A DNA stretch of 64,000 nucleotides from a bacterium. Lineage in GTDB: Bacteria > UBA10199 > 2-02-FULL-44-16 > JAAZCA01. How positions within the stretch are numbered: position 1 is the stretch's first letter; the number at the start of each line of letters is the position of its first letter. The stretch is from positions 60,662 to 124,661 of the forward strand of contig JAJZQH010000013.1 of the NCBI GenBank assembly GCA_021810905.1, in the 5' to 3' direction. Below, in pieces: positions 17,029-26,016 of the stretch. A program made the translations under genes and the position numbers. A model generated the notes under the pieces. It was not told the DNA's origin. It saw nothing but the letters and a program-made list of their open reading frames with translations, and did no database searches.

Positions 17029-17951
17029 CTCTCCCTGCCCTCCACGAGCCTTATGAAGACGTCCTCGAGCGACGGATTGATTCTCTTGTGAGAAAATTCC
17101 GGCAGCTCTCTTGCGACGTACGACTCGAATGCCGCCGGCGCATCAGCCAGCACGTGGTAGTGCATGCCGAATGTCTCGAGCTCTTTGCAGAACTTCTGCG
17201 AGCGAAGCGCGGCCTGCCAGCCCGCGCCCGCATCCGTCGAGGGCGAGAGCTCGAAGAGCGGCTCCGGAAATGTGCTCTCCTTGAGCTCGGCCGGCGAGCC
17301 CAGCGCTATGAGCTCTCCAGAGCGCATGAGCGCAACGCGTCCGCACTGTTCCGCCTCGTCCATGTAGTGGGTCGTGACGAAGACCGTCTTCCCGGCTTCA
17401 GACATCTTGCCGATCAGCTCCCAGAACCGCGAACGGGCGTGCGGCGTCACTCCCGCAGTCGGCTCGTCGAGAAAAACTATCTGAGGATCGTGCATGGTTG
17501 CGGAGACAAGCGCCACCTGCTGCAGCACGCCTGCCGGAAGGTCCGCGACCATCGTCGAAAGCGGCCACTCGAGTTCTATGAAGTCGATAAGCTCCTTGAT
17601 CCTCGACCTGATCGCCTCATAGCCGAGCTTACGCAGCTTGCCCGTAAAATTGAGGTTCTCGCCGATAGTCATGTCGCGGTAGAGCGTGAACCTCTGCGAC
17701 ATGTAGCCCACGCGAGACTTGACCGACATCGCATCGATGGATGGGTCCGCGCCGGCCACCGTGACCGCGCCCGCAGTTGGCGGGAGCAGGCCGCAGAGGA
17801 CTCTGATTGTCGTGGTCTTGCCCGCGCCGTTGGCGCCGAGGAAGCCGAAGATCTCGCCCTGCGCGACTTCAAACGAGACCTCATTCACGGCCTTGAAATC
17901 GCCGAAGGCCACGACCAGCTTCTCCACCTTGACCGCAGTCTGTTCGCTCAT
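17025..17951 (-). CDS. ABC transporter ATPase, YbhF C-half-like
   Basis: 308 aa. Walker A GANGAGKTT, Walker B IVFLDEPTAGV with catalytic Glu, and H-loop VFVTTHYMDEAE are intact. The signature is degenerate: LPAGV instead of LSGGQ. This matches the C-terminal half of YbhF-type ATPases, which in E. coli are fused to a second ATPase; here that half is encoded separately at 18006-18761. An extra C-terminal domain (about 225-308) follows. CAGGATC precedes the ATG. Confidence 0.9.
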   Translation of the reverse strand: MSEQTAVKVEKLVVAFGDFKAVNEVSFEVAQGEIFGFLGANGAGKTTTIRVLCGLLPPTAGAVTVAGADPSIDAMSVKSRVGYMSQRFTLYRDMTIGENLNFTGKLRKLGYEAIRSRIKELIDFIELEWPLSTMVADLPAGVLQQVALVSATMHDPQIVFLDEPTAGVTPHARSRFWELIGKMSEAGKTVFVTTHYMDEAEQCGRVALMRSGELIALGSPAELKESTFPEPLFELSPSTDAGAGWQAALRSQKFCKELETFGMHYHVLADAPAAFESYVARELPEFSHKRINPSLEDVFIRLVEGRER

Positions 17952-17965
17952 TGATGATCCTGGGC

Positions 17966-18052
17966 AGAATTGAGAATACAGAATTCAGAAGTCAGAATAC
18001 AGAAGTCAGAAGCCTTTATTCTGTATTCTGACTTCTGGATTCTGGCTTCCCT
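17966..18052. repeat. Opposed short-unit arrays, CAGAATTCAGAA family
   Basis: Left arm CAGAATTGAGAATACAGAAT with further units; inverted arm TTCTGTATTCTGACTTCTGG. It occupies the gap between the two ATPase genes, overlaps the 3' end of the upstream ATPase and supplies its stop codon at 18006. Confidence 0.88.
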
Positions 18053-18761
18053 GTTTCATATAATATTCGTCGAAGCTCGAAACGCCCGCGTCAGCCAACA
18101 GCTTTCTCGGCTCGCCGCTCACCAGGTGTTTTCCTGCGTCCAGCAGATGCGCCTCGTGGCAGCGCTCCGCCTCGTCCATGTAAGCCGTGGAGATGATGAT
18201 GGTGATCTTCTGCGACGAGAGATCATATAGCATGTCCCAGAACTCGCGCCTGCTGATCGGGTCCACGCCGTTGGTCGGCTCGTCCAACAGCAACACCGAC
18301 GGCTGCAGCAGCAGCGCGCACATGAGTCCCAGCTTCTTGTACATGCCGCCCGAGAGCTCGCGCGCCCTGCGCTTTGTGAACTTGCTAAGCCGCGTGATTT
18401 CGAGGAGCCGCTCCCTCTGCCTTTTAAACTCGTCAGCGGAGAGGCTGTAGAGCTCACGGAAGAATTTGAGGTGTTCATCGACGGAGAGATCGGGATACAG
18501 GCTCTGGCTGCCCGGCATGTAGGCAATGCGGTCCCTCACCTCCTGGAACGGCAGCATCTTCCCGTCATCGCGCCAGACTATCTCGCCGCTGTCGCGGAGG
18601 AGAAGCTCCATGATCACGCGCATGAGAGTGGTCTTGCCCGCGCCCTCGGAGCCGATCAGCCCGTGCAGTTTTCCCTCGGCAAACGTGATCGTGATGTCGT
18701 CAAGGGCGCGAAGCTTCTTGAACGATTTGCAGACTCTGTTCAACTCAATACCGACCGGCAT
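18006..18761 (-). CDS. ABC transporter ATPase, YbhF N-half-like
   Basis: 251 aa. Walker A GSEGAGKTT, signature ELSGGMYKK and Walker B LLLDEPTNGVDP are intact. The H-loop reads ISTAYMDEAE, with Ala instead of His. Combined with the partner at 17025-17951, one ATP site would be complete and the other degenerate. The last residues (SQNPEVRIQNKGF) and the stop codon come from the CAGAAT repeat. The start is ATG 18761 with AGGAC upstream. Confidence 0.9.
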   Translation of the reverse strand: MPVGIELNRVCKSFKKLRALDDITITFAEGKLHGLIGSEGAGKTTLMRVIMELLLRDSGEIVWRDDGKMLPFQEVRDRIAYMPGSQSLYPDLSVDEHLKFFRELYSLSADEFKRQRERLLEITRLSKFTKRRARELSGGMYKKLGLMCALLLQPSVLLLDEPTNGVDPISRREFWDMLYDLSSQKITIIISTAYMDEAERCHEAHLLDAGKHLVSGEPRKLLADAGVSSFDEYYMKQGSQNPEVRIQNKGF

Positions 18762-18784
18762 TTATTGAGTCCTGTATAATAAGC

Positions 18785-18873
18785 TCCTCCCCTTTGTAAG
18801 GGGAGGATGGGAGGGGTAGATCCTGGATGCGCCCATGATCTACCTCCCCTTTCCCTCCTTACAAAGGAGGGGA
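18785..18873. repeat. Palindromic repeat, CCTTTGTAAGG family (family A)
   Basis: CTCCTCCCCTTTGTAAGGGG, inner GTAGATC..GATCTAC pair, and CCCTCCTTACAAAGGAGGGG. It lies between the HlyD and ATPase genes of the exporter operon. Confidence 0.9.
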
Positions 18874-18899
18874 AAGCAATTTATGGCAGCTTCGTTTAT

Positions 18900-19673
18900 T
18901 CAGCTCTTGACCAGCTTTTTAAACCGCACTTCGATAGGCATTCCCGGCTTTAGCAGTTTTTCGCTGTTGTCGAAACGGATCTTCACGCCGTAGACCAGGC
19001 GCGTCCGCTCCTTGCGCGTCTGCACGTTTTTCGGAGTAAACTCCGCCTCGTCCTTGATGTGAATTATTTTGCCAGGTATCGCCTTGTCGTGCAGTTCGGG
19101 GAGATAGCCCGTAACATCCTCGCCTATTGAGAGATCAACAAGCAGCGGCTGATCCACGTAAACGTACGCCCAGACGTCGTTCAGATCGCCCATGGCCATC
19201 AGCTTATCGCCGGTATAGACGTACTCGCCCGCCTCGTGAAACTTGGTGAGGATCGTGCCGTCTATCGGCGCCTGCACCGTGCACCACGCTATCTGCAGCA
19301 TCGAGTTCTCGTAGTTCTTCTTGAAGTCGTCGTACCGTTCCGGAGACATGTTGCCGGTCGCTAGCAGCTTTTCCGCGCGCCTGAAATCGTTCGTGAATTT
19401 CTGCGCGTCGACCTTGTAATTTTCGCAGGTGAGCCTGTAGAGTACGTCGCCCGCCTTGACGAGGGCGCCCTCATCGACCACGCGCTCGGCTATCAGCGAG
19501 TTTACCCTCGGCGCCACGTCCACCTCGGTGACCTCTATCGTGCCCACGTATATCGATTCACTGTCCGGCAGGAGAAAATATACGGCAGCGGCAATCGCCA
19601 GCAGCGCGGCCAGGACTACGGGTTTATGCCCCTTGATCCATGTCACAAAATTCCTGCGCTCGGCCTGATTCAT
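18900..19673 (-). CDS. HlyD-family membrane fusion protein
   Basis: 257 aa periplasmic adaptor linking the inner-membrane ABC exporter to the outer-membrane factor. Membrane anchor at about 17-36, lipoyl-type beta domain (GTIEVTEVDVAPRVNSLI; VDEGALVKAGDVLYRL), a short coiled-coil hairpin of about 40 residues, then VQAPIDGTILTKFHEAGEYV and barrel. The hairpin is short, as in YbhG-like adaptors. The ATG overlaps the stop of the upstream outer-membrane factor by 4 nt, so the two are translationally coupled. Confidence 0.92.
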   Translation of the reverse strand: MNQAERRNFVTWIKGHKPVVLAALLAIAAAVYFLLPDSESIYVGTIEVTEVDVAPRVNSLIAERVVDEGALVKAGDVLYRLTCENYKVDAQKFTNDFRRAEKLLATGNMSPERYDDFKKNYENSMLQIAWCTVQAPIDGTILTKFHEAGEYVYTGDKLMAMGDLNDVWAYVYVDQPLLVDLSIGEDVTGYLPELHDKAIPGKIIHIKDEAEFTPKNVQTRKERTRLVYGVKIRFDNSEKLLKPGMPIEVRFKKLVKS

Positions 19674-21037
19674 CTGCGCTCCCCTTCGCCCTCCGCAAGG
19701 GCTAGCAGTCTGGATATCTGCGTGGCAAGCTCCGCGTCCGTCTGCGCCGCATCGACCTTAACTGCGAGCGCCTTCACGTTCGCGCGCTGCACGTCGAGGA
19801 AGATGATCCTGCCGGCAAGATACGAATCGTACGAGAGCCTGGCCACATCCACCGCATCCTTGACCGCTTTTTCATTCGCGACCCTGATCTGCTTCAGCGT
19901 CCTTATTCTCTCGCGTATCGCGGAGTCGTCGCGCGAGAGATCTATGGCCGCCTGTTTCTTCTGCTCGGATGCCGAATAAGCCTGGTATTTGTAGCTGCGG
20001 GATTCCTTGCTGATCATGCCCCAGTCCAATATCGGGAAATGCATACCCAGCATCATCTGGTTCTGCTGGATTGTGGTGTTCTGGCCGAAGTTCGGATATT
20101 GAAAGGTGGATGTTCCGTAGGCGCTGACCTTGGGCCAATGCCGCGCGCTCGAGCTCCTCGCCGCGAGTTCCGATGCAATCATCTGGTCTTCCAGCGCCTT
20201 CACCTTTGGGTGATCTTCTACATTTACGGCGACCGTCGCTTTTGGCAGCAGCTGCCGCATAACGTTCGAGATCGCTTCGACATCGATTGAATCCGGGTCC
20301 TGCTCGCTGGGGTCGAACCCCAGCGCGGCCACGAGCGTCCGCTTTGAAACGCCGAGCGCGCCCTGTGCGCTCTCAAGGTCTTTTTCGCGATCCACGACCT
20401 CCTGATGCGCGACTGTCTGATCGAGCAGATCCGCGGTGCCGACGTTTTTCTTCTCCGACACGTCCGCGTACTGGGCGCGGGCAAGCTTGAGCGCGTCGGT
20501 AACCAGACGCACCTGCTCTTTTGCGAGCTGCACGCCGATATAGGCGGTGCGGGCATTCAAGAGCACCTGTCGCGAGTAGTCGTCGAGAGTCTCATTCTGC
20601 GCCTCGGCAACCATGCCCAGGCTTTTCGCCTTGTTGGTGATCTGACCGGTATCCCACACAACCCAGTTGAGAGAGGGCCCGACGCTCCAGCTGATGTGAT
20701 CGCCGATCTGCTGCTGCACGTTCTGCTGAGGGATTACGATCTGGCCGATCTTGGACTGAAACGTGCTGGATGCGTCGAAATTAAAGTTCGGATAGCGCTT
20801 CACCTTCTGCGCCGCGGCGTCCTCCTTTGCAGACTGGACGGCGTATTCCTGCGACGCGATGGAATGGGAATTCTTGAGAGCGAGGCCCTCCGCCTCCTGA
20901 AACGATATGAACGATTGTGACGACGGGTCCCCCGCGGCAACGGCCGCACGAAGGAGAATCAGGTGCACGACTGCTATGATGAAGAGTCTTCTATGCACTT
21001 TGCAAAGGCCGCCTTTGGGCATACATTTCTTCTTCAT
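19670..21037 (-). CDS. TolC-family outer-membrane factor
   Basis: 455 aa with an N-terminal signal region (hydrophobic LFIIAVVHLILLRAAVAAG), then two OEP repeats of long helices and beta strands typical of TolC-type exit ducts (SFQEAEGLALKNSHSIASQE; TAYIGVQLAKEQVRLV; ELAARSSSARHWPKVSAYGT). ATG 21037 is chosen over TTG 21043; ATG 21022 is also possible. It is first in the exporter operon and is the outer-membrane channel for the ABC/HlyD assembly. Confidence 0.9.
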   Translation of the reverse strand: MKKKCMPKGGLCKVHRRLFIIAVVHLILLRAAVAAGDPSSQSFISFQEAEGLALKNSHSIASQEYAVQSAKEDAAAQKVKRYPNFNFDASSTFQSKIGQIVIPQQNVQQQIGDHISWSVGPSLNWVVWDTGQITNKAKSLGMVAEAQNETLDDYSRQVLLNARTAYIGVQLAKEQVRLVTDALKLARAQYADVSEKKNVGTADLLDQTVAHQEVVDREKDLESAQGALGVSKRTLVAALGFDPSEQDPDSIDVEAISNVMRQLLPKATVAVNVEDHPKVKALEDQMIASELAARSSSARHWPKVSAYGTSTFQYPNFGQNTTIQQNQMMLGMHFPILDWGMISKESRSYKYQAYSASEQKKQAAIDLSRDDSAIRERIRTLKQIRVANEKAVKDAVDVARLSYDSYLAGRIIFLDVQRANVKALAVKVDAAQTDAELATQISRLLALAEGEGERR

Positions 21038-21059
21038 TTCCAATAGATTACAACAAGAG

Positions 21060-21677
21060 TCAAGCGCTGAGATGCGCCGATATCCGCTGCAACAGATCGT
21101 GGCGGTGGATGAAGTCCTCGATGTAATCCATCTTCGCGGTTGAAATTGTGAGGACGGGCGAACGGTCGTATTTGGCGAGCCAGCGGCGGTAATAGCGCTC
21201 CAGCCTCTTGAGGTATTCGTCCGGCACGGATTTTTCCATCGCGCGGCCGCGGCCGGCGATTCGTTTTTTCAGCGTGGCGAGCGGACAGTGGAGGTAGATG
21301 AGCAGGTCCGGCGGATTTATCGCCCCCACCATGACCTCGTAGAGATCGCGATACGTGCGAAACTCCTCCTTCGTCATGCAGCCTTGCCTGAAGAGGTTGA
21401 AGGCGAAGATCTCTGAGTCCTCGTAGATGGTGCGATCCTGCAAAACCGTCCCCTCGTAGCTGTCGAGCTCGCGATGGATGCGGAACTTGTGCGTGAGAAA
21501 ATGCATCTGCGAGTGGAAGGCCCAGCGCTTCATGTCCGAATAGAAGAGTTCGAGGAACGGATTTGCGTCATTCGGTTCGAAGAAGGGCCTGATCCCGAAG
21601 TGGCCGCATAGGAAATCAACGAGCGAGGATTTGCCCGAACCCATGTTGCCCGCGATGGCGATGTATTTTTGAGCCAT
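21060..21677 (-). CDS. Deoxynucleoside kinase family protein
   Basis: 205 aa. P-loop IAGNMGSGKSSLVDF, the catalytic region LQDRTIYEDSEIFA, and the LID-type Arg-rich segment KKRIAGRGRAME match the deoxyadenosine/deoxyguanosine kinase family, which phosphorylates salvaged deoxynucleosides. Substrate choice cannot be read from the sequence. It lies 20 nt downstream of etfA in the same direction and may be cotranscribed, but has no obvious link to electron transfer. Confidence 0.88.
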   Translation of the reverse strand: MAQKYIAIAGNMGSGKSSLVDFLCGHFGIRPFFEPNDANPFLELFYSDMKRWAFHSQMHFLTHKFRIHRELDSYEGTVLQDRTIYEDSEIFAFNLFRQGCMTKEEFRTYRDLYEVMVGAINPPDLLIYLHCPLATLKKRIAGRGRAMEKSVPDEYLKRLERYYRRWLAKYDRSPVLTISTAKMDYIEDFIHRHDLLQRISAHLSA

Positions 21678-21696
21678 AGACTGGTAATATTTCCAA

Positions 21697-22671
21697 TCAG
21701 TCCTTCACAATTTTCCTCACCGCCGCCGTGAGTGCAGGCAGCACCTCGAACAGATCGCCCACGATGCCGTAGTCGCACTTTGCGAAGATCTGAGCTTCGG
21801 GGTCCTTGTTGATCGCTACTATCACCTTTGAAGTGCGCATGCCGGCCAGATGCTGGATCGCCCCCGATATGCCGCAGGCTATATATAATGAAGGATTCAC
21901 GACCTTGCCGGTCTGGCCCACCTGATGATCGTGGGAGATAAAGCCTGCGTCCACGGCCGCGCGCGACGCACCGACCGCGGCGCCGATCGCGGACGCGAGT
22001 TCGCGCAGCAGCTTGAAATTTTCTGAGTTTCCTACGCCCCTGCCTCCGGCCACGATGCGATCCGCCTCGGCTACATCGAGCATTCCCGGCTCGGCCTCGC
22101 GCAATTCTTTCACGCGCGCGCCCGTCTCTGGAATCTTGAGCTCGATTCGCTCGACTTCCGGCGAGACGTCCTTCCTTACGCCGATCGGAAAGACGTTGGC
22201 CCTCAGGAGCGCCATCCGAGGGATGCCCGCGATTTCGATGTCAGCCAGTGCCTTGCCGCCGTAGATCGGCCGCGTAACGAATATCTTTTCCTCATTCAGA
22301 GAAATAGCGACGCAATCCGTCGCGAGCGAAACGCCCAGGCGCATCGCGGCGCGCGACATGGCATCCGCGGCAAACGGCGTATCAGTGGCGATCACGGCAA
22401 ACGCGGATTCCCGGGTTATCAACTCGCACAGAGCTTTGGCAATAGCACAACCCGAGCGCGCATCGAGCGACTTGCTATCAAGACATATGACCTTTGCGAC
22501 GCCGCAGCTGCCGAGCGAACGCGTTATTTCATCTGAGATATCTCCGACTACGACGGCTGCGACAGAGGCGCCTGCACCTTCAGCAAGCGACACGGCCTTG
22601 CTCGCAAGCTCTGCCGAATAGCGCTTGAGCCGGCCATCCGAGTGCTCTGCAATAATAACGATGCGTCTCAT
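21697..22671 (-). CDS. etfA: Electron transfer flavoprotein, alpha subunit
   Basis: 324 aa. EtfA binds the mobile FAD of the heterodimer that accepts electrons from acyl-CoA and other dehydrogenases. The C-terminal FAD domain is clear: [40 protein letters not shown] and [18 protein letters not shown]. The N-terminal domain is typical but has Ala-rich insertions. The ATG overlaps the etfB stop by 4 nt. The likely electron acceptor is the oxidoreductase encoded at 10954-12930. Confidence 0.95.
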   Translation of the reverse strand: MRRIVIIAEHSDGRLKRYSAELASKAVSLAEGAGASVAAVVVGDISDEITRSLGSCGVAKVICLDSKSLDARSGCAIAKALCELITRESAFAVIATDTPFAADAMSRAAMRLGVSLATDCVAISLNEEKIFVTRPIYGGKALADIEIAGIPRMALLRANVFPIGVRKDVSPEVERIELKIPETGARVKELREAEPGMLDVAEADRIVAGGRGVGNSENFKLLRELASAIGAAVGASRAAVDAGFISHDHQVGQTGKVVNPSLYIACGISGAIQHLAGMRTSKVIVAINKDPEAQIFAKCDYGIVGDLFEVLPALTAAVRKIVKD

Positions 22672-23441
22672 ATCAGCTTCGCCTCTTCATGCAGCAGCCG
22701 CGCCAGTTCCTCCGCCGCACGCTTTGCGTCACCTTCGATCATCCGCCCTGCCTTGCGCTCCAGCGGCGGCCTCAGCGCCTTCACGATCAGGCGCGGCGCG
22801 AGATCGCCTGCAGATTCAACCGCTGAGACCACGCCGATCTGTTTTGATTTTGCCTTGAGTATTCCCGGAAGCGTTGCATAGCGCGGGTTGTTGAGCCCCT
22901 TTTCGCAACCGACCACGAGCGGAAGCGTCGAATCGACTATCTCCTTGATGCCGCTTGCTGCAGCGCGCGTGAGCGTAACAATTTTTCCGTCGGAGGAAAT
23001 ATCGAATTTCTCCACGAGCGTGCAGTGAGGAATGCCCAGCATCTCCGCCACGCCGATGTGCACCTGTGAAGCGCCGTCGTCAACCGCCTGCCTGCCTGCG
23101 AAGATGATGTCGTACCGCTCGGCCTCGCAAACCTTCGAGAGCATGCGCGCGGTCATGAATGGGTCCGCGTCGACGCCATCAGTGTCGATGCGTATCCCCC
23201 GGTCTGCGCCCATTGCCAGCGCCTGGCGCATCGAATCTTCCGCGCGCCGCAGGCCCGCGGTGAGGATGACGACCTCGCCCCCAAGCCTCTCTCTCAGCTT
23301 GAGCGCCTCCTCCAGCGCAATCTCATCGTAGGGATTGATGACCCATTTAATTCCGTCCTGCACCAGGGAACGCCCGTCAGCAGCTATTTTGACGACCGTC
23401 TCGGTATCCGGGACTTGTTTGAGCAGCACTCCGATCTTCAC
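22668..23441 (-). CDS. etfB: Electron transfer flavoprotein, beta subunit
   Basis: 257 aa. EtfB starts VKIGVLLKQVPDTETVVKI and contains GIKWVINPYDEIALEEALKL, AGRQAVDDGASQVHIGVAEM and the signature CEKGLNNPRYATLPGILKAK, matching the AMP-binding subunit. The GTG at 23441 is chosen: AAAGGAG lies 8 nt upstream and the protein then begins where EtfB normally does. The in-frame extension to 23489 is not supported. Confidence 0.95.
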   Translation of the reverse strand: MKIGVLLKQVPDTETVVKIAADGRSLVQDGIKWVINPYDEIALEEALKLRERLGGEVVILTAGLRRAEDSMRQALAMGADRGIRIDTDGVDADPFMTARMLSKVCEAERYDIIFAGRQAVDDGASQVHIGVAEMLGIPHCTLVEKFDISSDGKIVTLTRAAASGIKEIVDSTLPLVVGCEKGLNNPRYATLPGILKAKSKQIGVVSAVESAGDLAPRLIVKALRPPLERKAGRMIEGDAKRAAEELARLLHEEAKLI

Positions 23442-23559
23442 CGCGGGATCTCCTTTGAAAGCATCGAACATATGGGCGATGGGGCCCACCCCGTCAATCG
23501 GAAATTCAACTCTAATGAGATTCGCAGGGCATTATCGCCGGCTCAAGGCCTGTTTTTGC

Positions 23560-23589
23560 TTGACAGATGGCACGTCGTATAAATATAGC
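23560..23589 (+). promoter_or_regulatory. Sigma-70-type promoter candidate
   Basis: TTGACA at 23560-23565, 18-bp spacer, TATAGC at 23584-23589, in the divergent gap upstream of the lipoprotein gene at 23658. The perfect -35 is the main support. Confidence 0.5.
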
Positions 23590-23657
23590 CCATCATTGCA
23601 CCATTGGCGCCGAGTTTAGATATCGGATAACTTACATAGAACCACAGGGAGGACGAA

Positions 23658-24128
23658 ATGATCTGGTTACTTGCAGGAGCAGTAGCAATTCTGGCCGGAT
23701 GCGCCTCGTATGCACGCCAGAACGATCCGGCAACGGCGGCAAATGCACAGAAGACGGTCGACGAAGCAAACAAGGAGCTCCCTGCGTGGGTCAAGGAGCC
23801 GAAGAAAGACGGTTACGTCGTCGGTCAGTCCAGTTGCTACGTCGAGAATCAGATCCCCCTGGAGCACGGCGCTACTGCCGACTGGTTCAAGGCGCATATG
23901 CGCCGTTTCGCAAAAGAGGATGCGATCAACAAGGCATGTAAGGGCGCCAACGCGTCTGACGATCAGAACGCCTCTGCTCACACTTTGGGCGTCGACCCGC
24001 TTGAATATGTCGGCCTTTGTACGACTGGCGGCGAGGTAGGCAACCTGATGTACCTGGGCTACAGGCCAGCGGACATTCGCTGCACGAACGGCAGCAGCGC
24101 CAGCGAATATCTGCGCCAGGATCGCTGA
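23658..24128 (+). CDS. Small putative lipoprotein, unknown function
   Basis: 156 aa. Short signal ending in the lipobox LAGC at residue 15, so probably a lipid-anchored envelope protein. The mature part contains WVKEPKKDGYVVGQSSCYVE and five further Cys, without recognised domain. GGGAGGAC lies before the ATG, and a sigma-70-like promoter is at 23560. It stands alone between divergent etfB and convergent ahcY. Confidence 0.7.
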   Translation: MIWLLAGAVAILAGCASYARQNDPATAANAQKTVDEANKELPAWVKEPKKDGYVVGQSSCYVENQIPLEHGATADWFKAHMRRFAKEDAINKACKGANASDDQNASAHTLGVDPLEYVGLCTTGGEVGNLMYLGYRPADIRCTNGSSASEYLRQDR

Positions 24129-24180
24129 TCAATTGGTCATATAGAAAACACGAAAACGCGGTGGCAACCTGGATTTCAAA

Positions 24181-24270
24181 TCCCCTCCCTTTGTAAGGGA
24201 GGGATAGGGAGGGTAGATCCCGGGAAACGCGCGATCTACCTCCCCTACCCCTCCTTACAAAGGAGGGGTA
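24181..24270. repeat. Palindromic repeat, CCTTTGTAAGG family (family A)
   Basis: TCCCCTCCCTTTGTAAGGGA, inner GTAGATC..GATCTAC, and CCCCTCCTTACAAAGGAGGG, between the convergent lipoprotein and ahcY genes. It could act as a bidirectional terminator hairpin. Confidence 0.9.
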
Positions 24271-24280
24271 AGTCATTCCA

Positions 24281-25726
24281 TCAATACCGATAGTGCTCCG
24301 GCTTGTACGGGCCGTCCTGCGCAACGCCGATGTACTCCGCCTGTTTCGTGCTCAGCTTCGTGAGCCTTCCGCCCAGCTTTTCCACGTGCAGCCGCGCAAC
24401 CTCTTCATCGAGCTTCTTGGGGAGCGTGGTCACGCCGACCGCGTGTTTATTGGTCCACAGGTCGATCTGCGCCAGCACCTGATTCGTGAATGAGTTGGAC
24501 ATCACGAACGACGGATGGCCCGTGGCGCAACCGAGGTTCACGAGCCTCCCCTCTGCCAGCATGATGATCGAATGCCCGTCGGAGAAGGTGAACATATCGA
24601 CCTGCGGCTTGATGTTCGTGCGCTTGACGCCGGTCCACTTGGTGAGCTGGTCCATCTGGATCTCGTTGTCGAAGTGGCCGATGTTGCAGACAATCGCCTG
24701 ATCCTTCATCTTCGACATGTGTTCGGCAGTGATCACGTCGCAGTTGCCAGTGCACGTGACGAAGATGTCGCCGTACTTGAGCGCGTCCTCGACCGTCATG
24801 ACCTCGTAGCCTGCCATGAGCGCCTGCAGCGCGCAGATCGGGTCGATCTCCGTGACGATGATGCGCGCATTGAGCGCAGCGAGCGATTGCGCGGAACCCT
24901 TGCCCACGTCGCCGTAGCCGCAGATCACCGCGGTCTTGCCGGCTACCATCACGTCGGTCGCGCGCTTGATCCCGTCGACCAGCGATTCGCGGCATCCGTA
25001 GATATTGTCGAACTTGGATTTTGTGACGGAGTCGTTCACGTTGATCGCGGGGAAGAGGAGTTTATTGTTCTTCTGCATCTGATAGAGCCTGTGCACGCCG
25101 GTGGTCGTTTCTTCGGACACGCCGCGGACTTCCTTCACCACGTCGTGCCAGAAGCGCGGCGTCTCGCGGAGGGTCTCGCGGAGCATCGCGTTCACGCACT
25201 CCTCCTCGTGATTGGCGGCCTTGCCTTCGAGGATCGACGGTTTTTCCTCGGCCTCGTACCCGCGGTGAATCGCGAGCGTGGCGTCGCCGCCGTCGTCGAC
25301 TATGATAGTGGGACCCTTTCCGCCTGGGAAGGTGAGCGCGCACTTGGTGAATTGCCAGTATTCTTCGAGCGTCTCGCCCTTGAACGCGAATACCGGAATC
25401 CCCTTTGACGCGATGTATGCGGCAGCGTGGTCCTGCGTTGAGAAGATATTGCAGGAGGCCCAGCGGACCTCGGCGCCGAGCTTTGCGAGCGTCTCGATGA
25501 GCACCGCGGTCTGGATCGTCATGTGCAGGGAGCCCGTGATGCGCGCGCCCTTGAGAGGCTTTGTCGCGCCGAACTTCTCGCGCAGCGACATGAGGCCCGG
25601 CATCTCCTTTTCCGCGATCTCGACCTCCTTGCGGCCCCAATCCGCGAGCGAGATGTCTGCTACTTTGTAATCCTGCTTCTCGGCCCCACCGCATGAGCAG
25701 CACGAGCCTTTGCATGATTCGGACAT
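24281..25726 (-). CDS. ahcY: S-adenosylhomocysteinase
   Basis: 481 aa, full length. It hydrolyses S-adenosylhomocysteine to adenosine and homocysteine, recycling the product of methyltransferases. Conserved parts include the NAD-binding [34 protein letters not shown], and the C-terminal YKPEHYRY. The Cys-rich start [10 protein letters not shown] is unusual and might bind metal. ATG 25726 with GGAGG upstream is chosen over 25744. No SAH riboswitch was recognised in the 290-bp leader. Confidence 0.95.
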   Translation of the reverse strand: MSESCKGSCCSCGGAEKQDYKVADISLADWGRKEVEIAEKEMPGLMSLREKFGATKPLKGARITGSLHMTIQTAVLIETLAKLGAEVRWASCNIFSTQDHAAAYIASKGIPVFAFKGETLEEYWQFTKCALTFPGGKGPTIIVDDGGDATLAIHRGYEAEEKPSILEGKAANHEEECVNAMLRETLRETPRFWHDVVKEVRGVSEETTTGVHRLYQMQKNNKLLFPAINVNDSVTKSKFDNIYGCRESLVDGIKRATDVMVAGKTAVICGYGDVGKGSAQSLAALNARIIVTEIDPICALQALMAGYEVMTVEDALKYGDIFVTCTGNCDVITAEHMSKMKDQAIVCNIGHFDNEIQMDQLTKWTGVKRTNIKPQVDMFTFSDGHSIIMLAEGRLVNLGCATGHPSFVMSNSFTNQVLAQIDLWTNKHAVGVTTLPKKLDEEVARLHVEKLGGRLTKLSTKQAEYIGVAQDGPYKPEHYRY

Positions 25727-25896
25727 AAGACCTCCAAGTTTCAAGTGAGCAAGGGGCTATATCGGCTGAAGCCCGCCAATTCAAGCGCAAAGTACGCGAG
25801 GGACTCTACCAGCGTCTGCATGCATCGGGGAGAATTCGGGACGCTCGAGGCGAATTTTTGACGCTTCCTACGTCGTATTCTCAAAATGATTTTTTT

Positions 25897-25912
25897 GGTC
25901 CGATAACGGACC
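25897..25912. promoter_or_regulatory. Inverted repeat upstream of a sigma-54 promoter
   Basis: GGTCCG-ATAA-CGGACC, a perfect 6-bp dyad 34 bp upstream of the -24 element. It could be a regulator site or a small hairpin. The otherwise similar leader at 27873 lacks it. Confidence 0.4.
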
Positions 25913-25946
25913 CCCCAAATTTCAGCATGTTAGACGTTTGCTACTT

Positions 25947-25962
25947 TGGCACAAAGCTTGCT
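25947..25962 (+). promoter_or_regulatory. Sigma-54 promoter (-24/-12)
   Basis: TGGCAC-AAAGC-TTGCT fits the sigma-54 consensus TGGCAC-N5-TTGCW exactly. It lies 55 nt before the ATG at 26017. The surrounding ~120 bp is related to the leader at 27760-27890 (shared TCTCAAAATGA, CCCC..ATTTCA, ACG.TT.CT), so the two genes should be co-regulated by an enhancer-binding protein. Confidence 0.85.
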
Positions 25963-26016
25963 CGATTTTATTTGTGGCTCTGAATTCGGACATCCTGTCG
26001 AAAGGGAGTACTCTCT

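Noticed and set aside
25727..25900. SAH riboswitch before ahcY
   Set aside because: The leader lacks the conserved pseudoknot core sequence I would expect; GGAGG and ATG follow without it.
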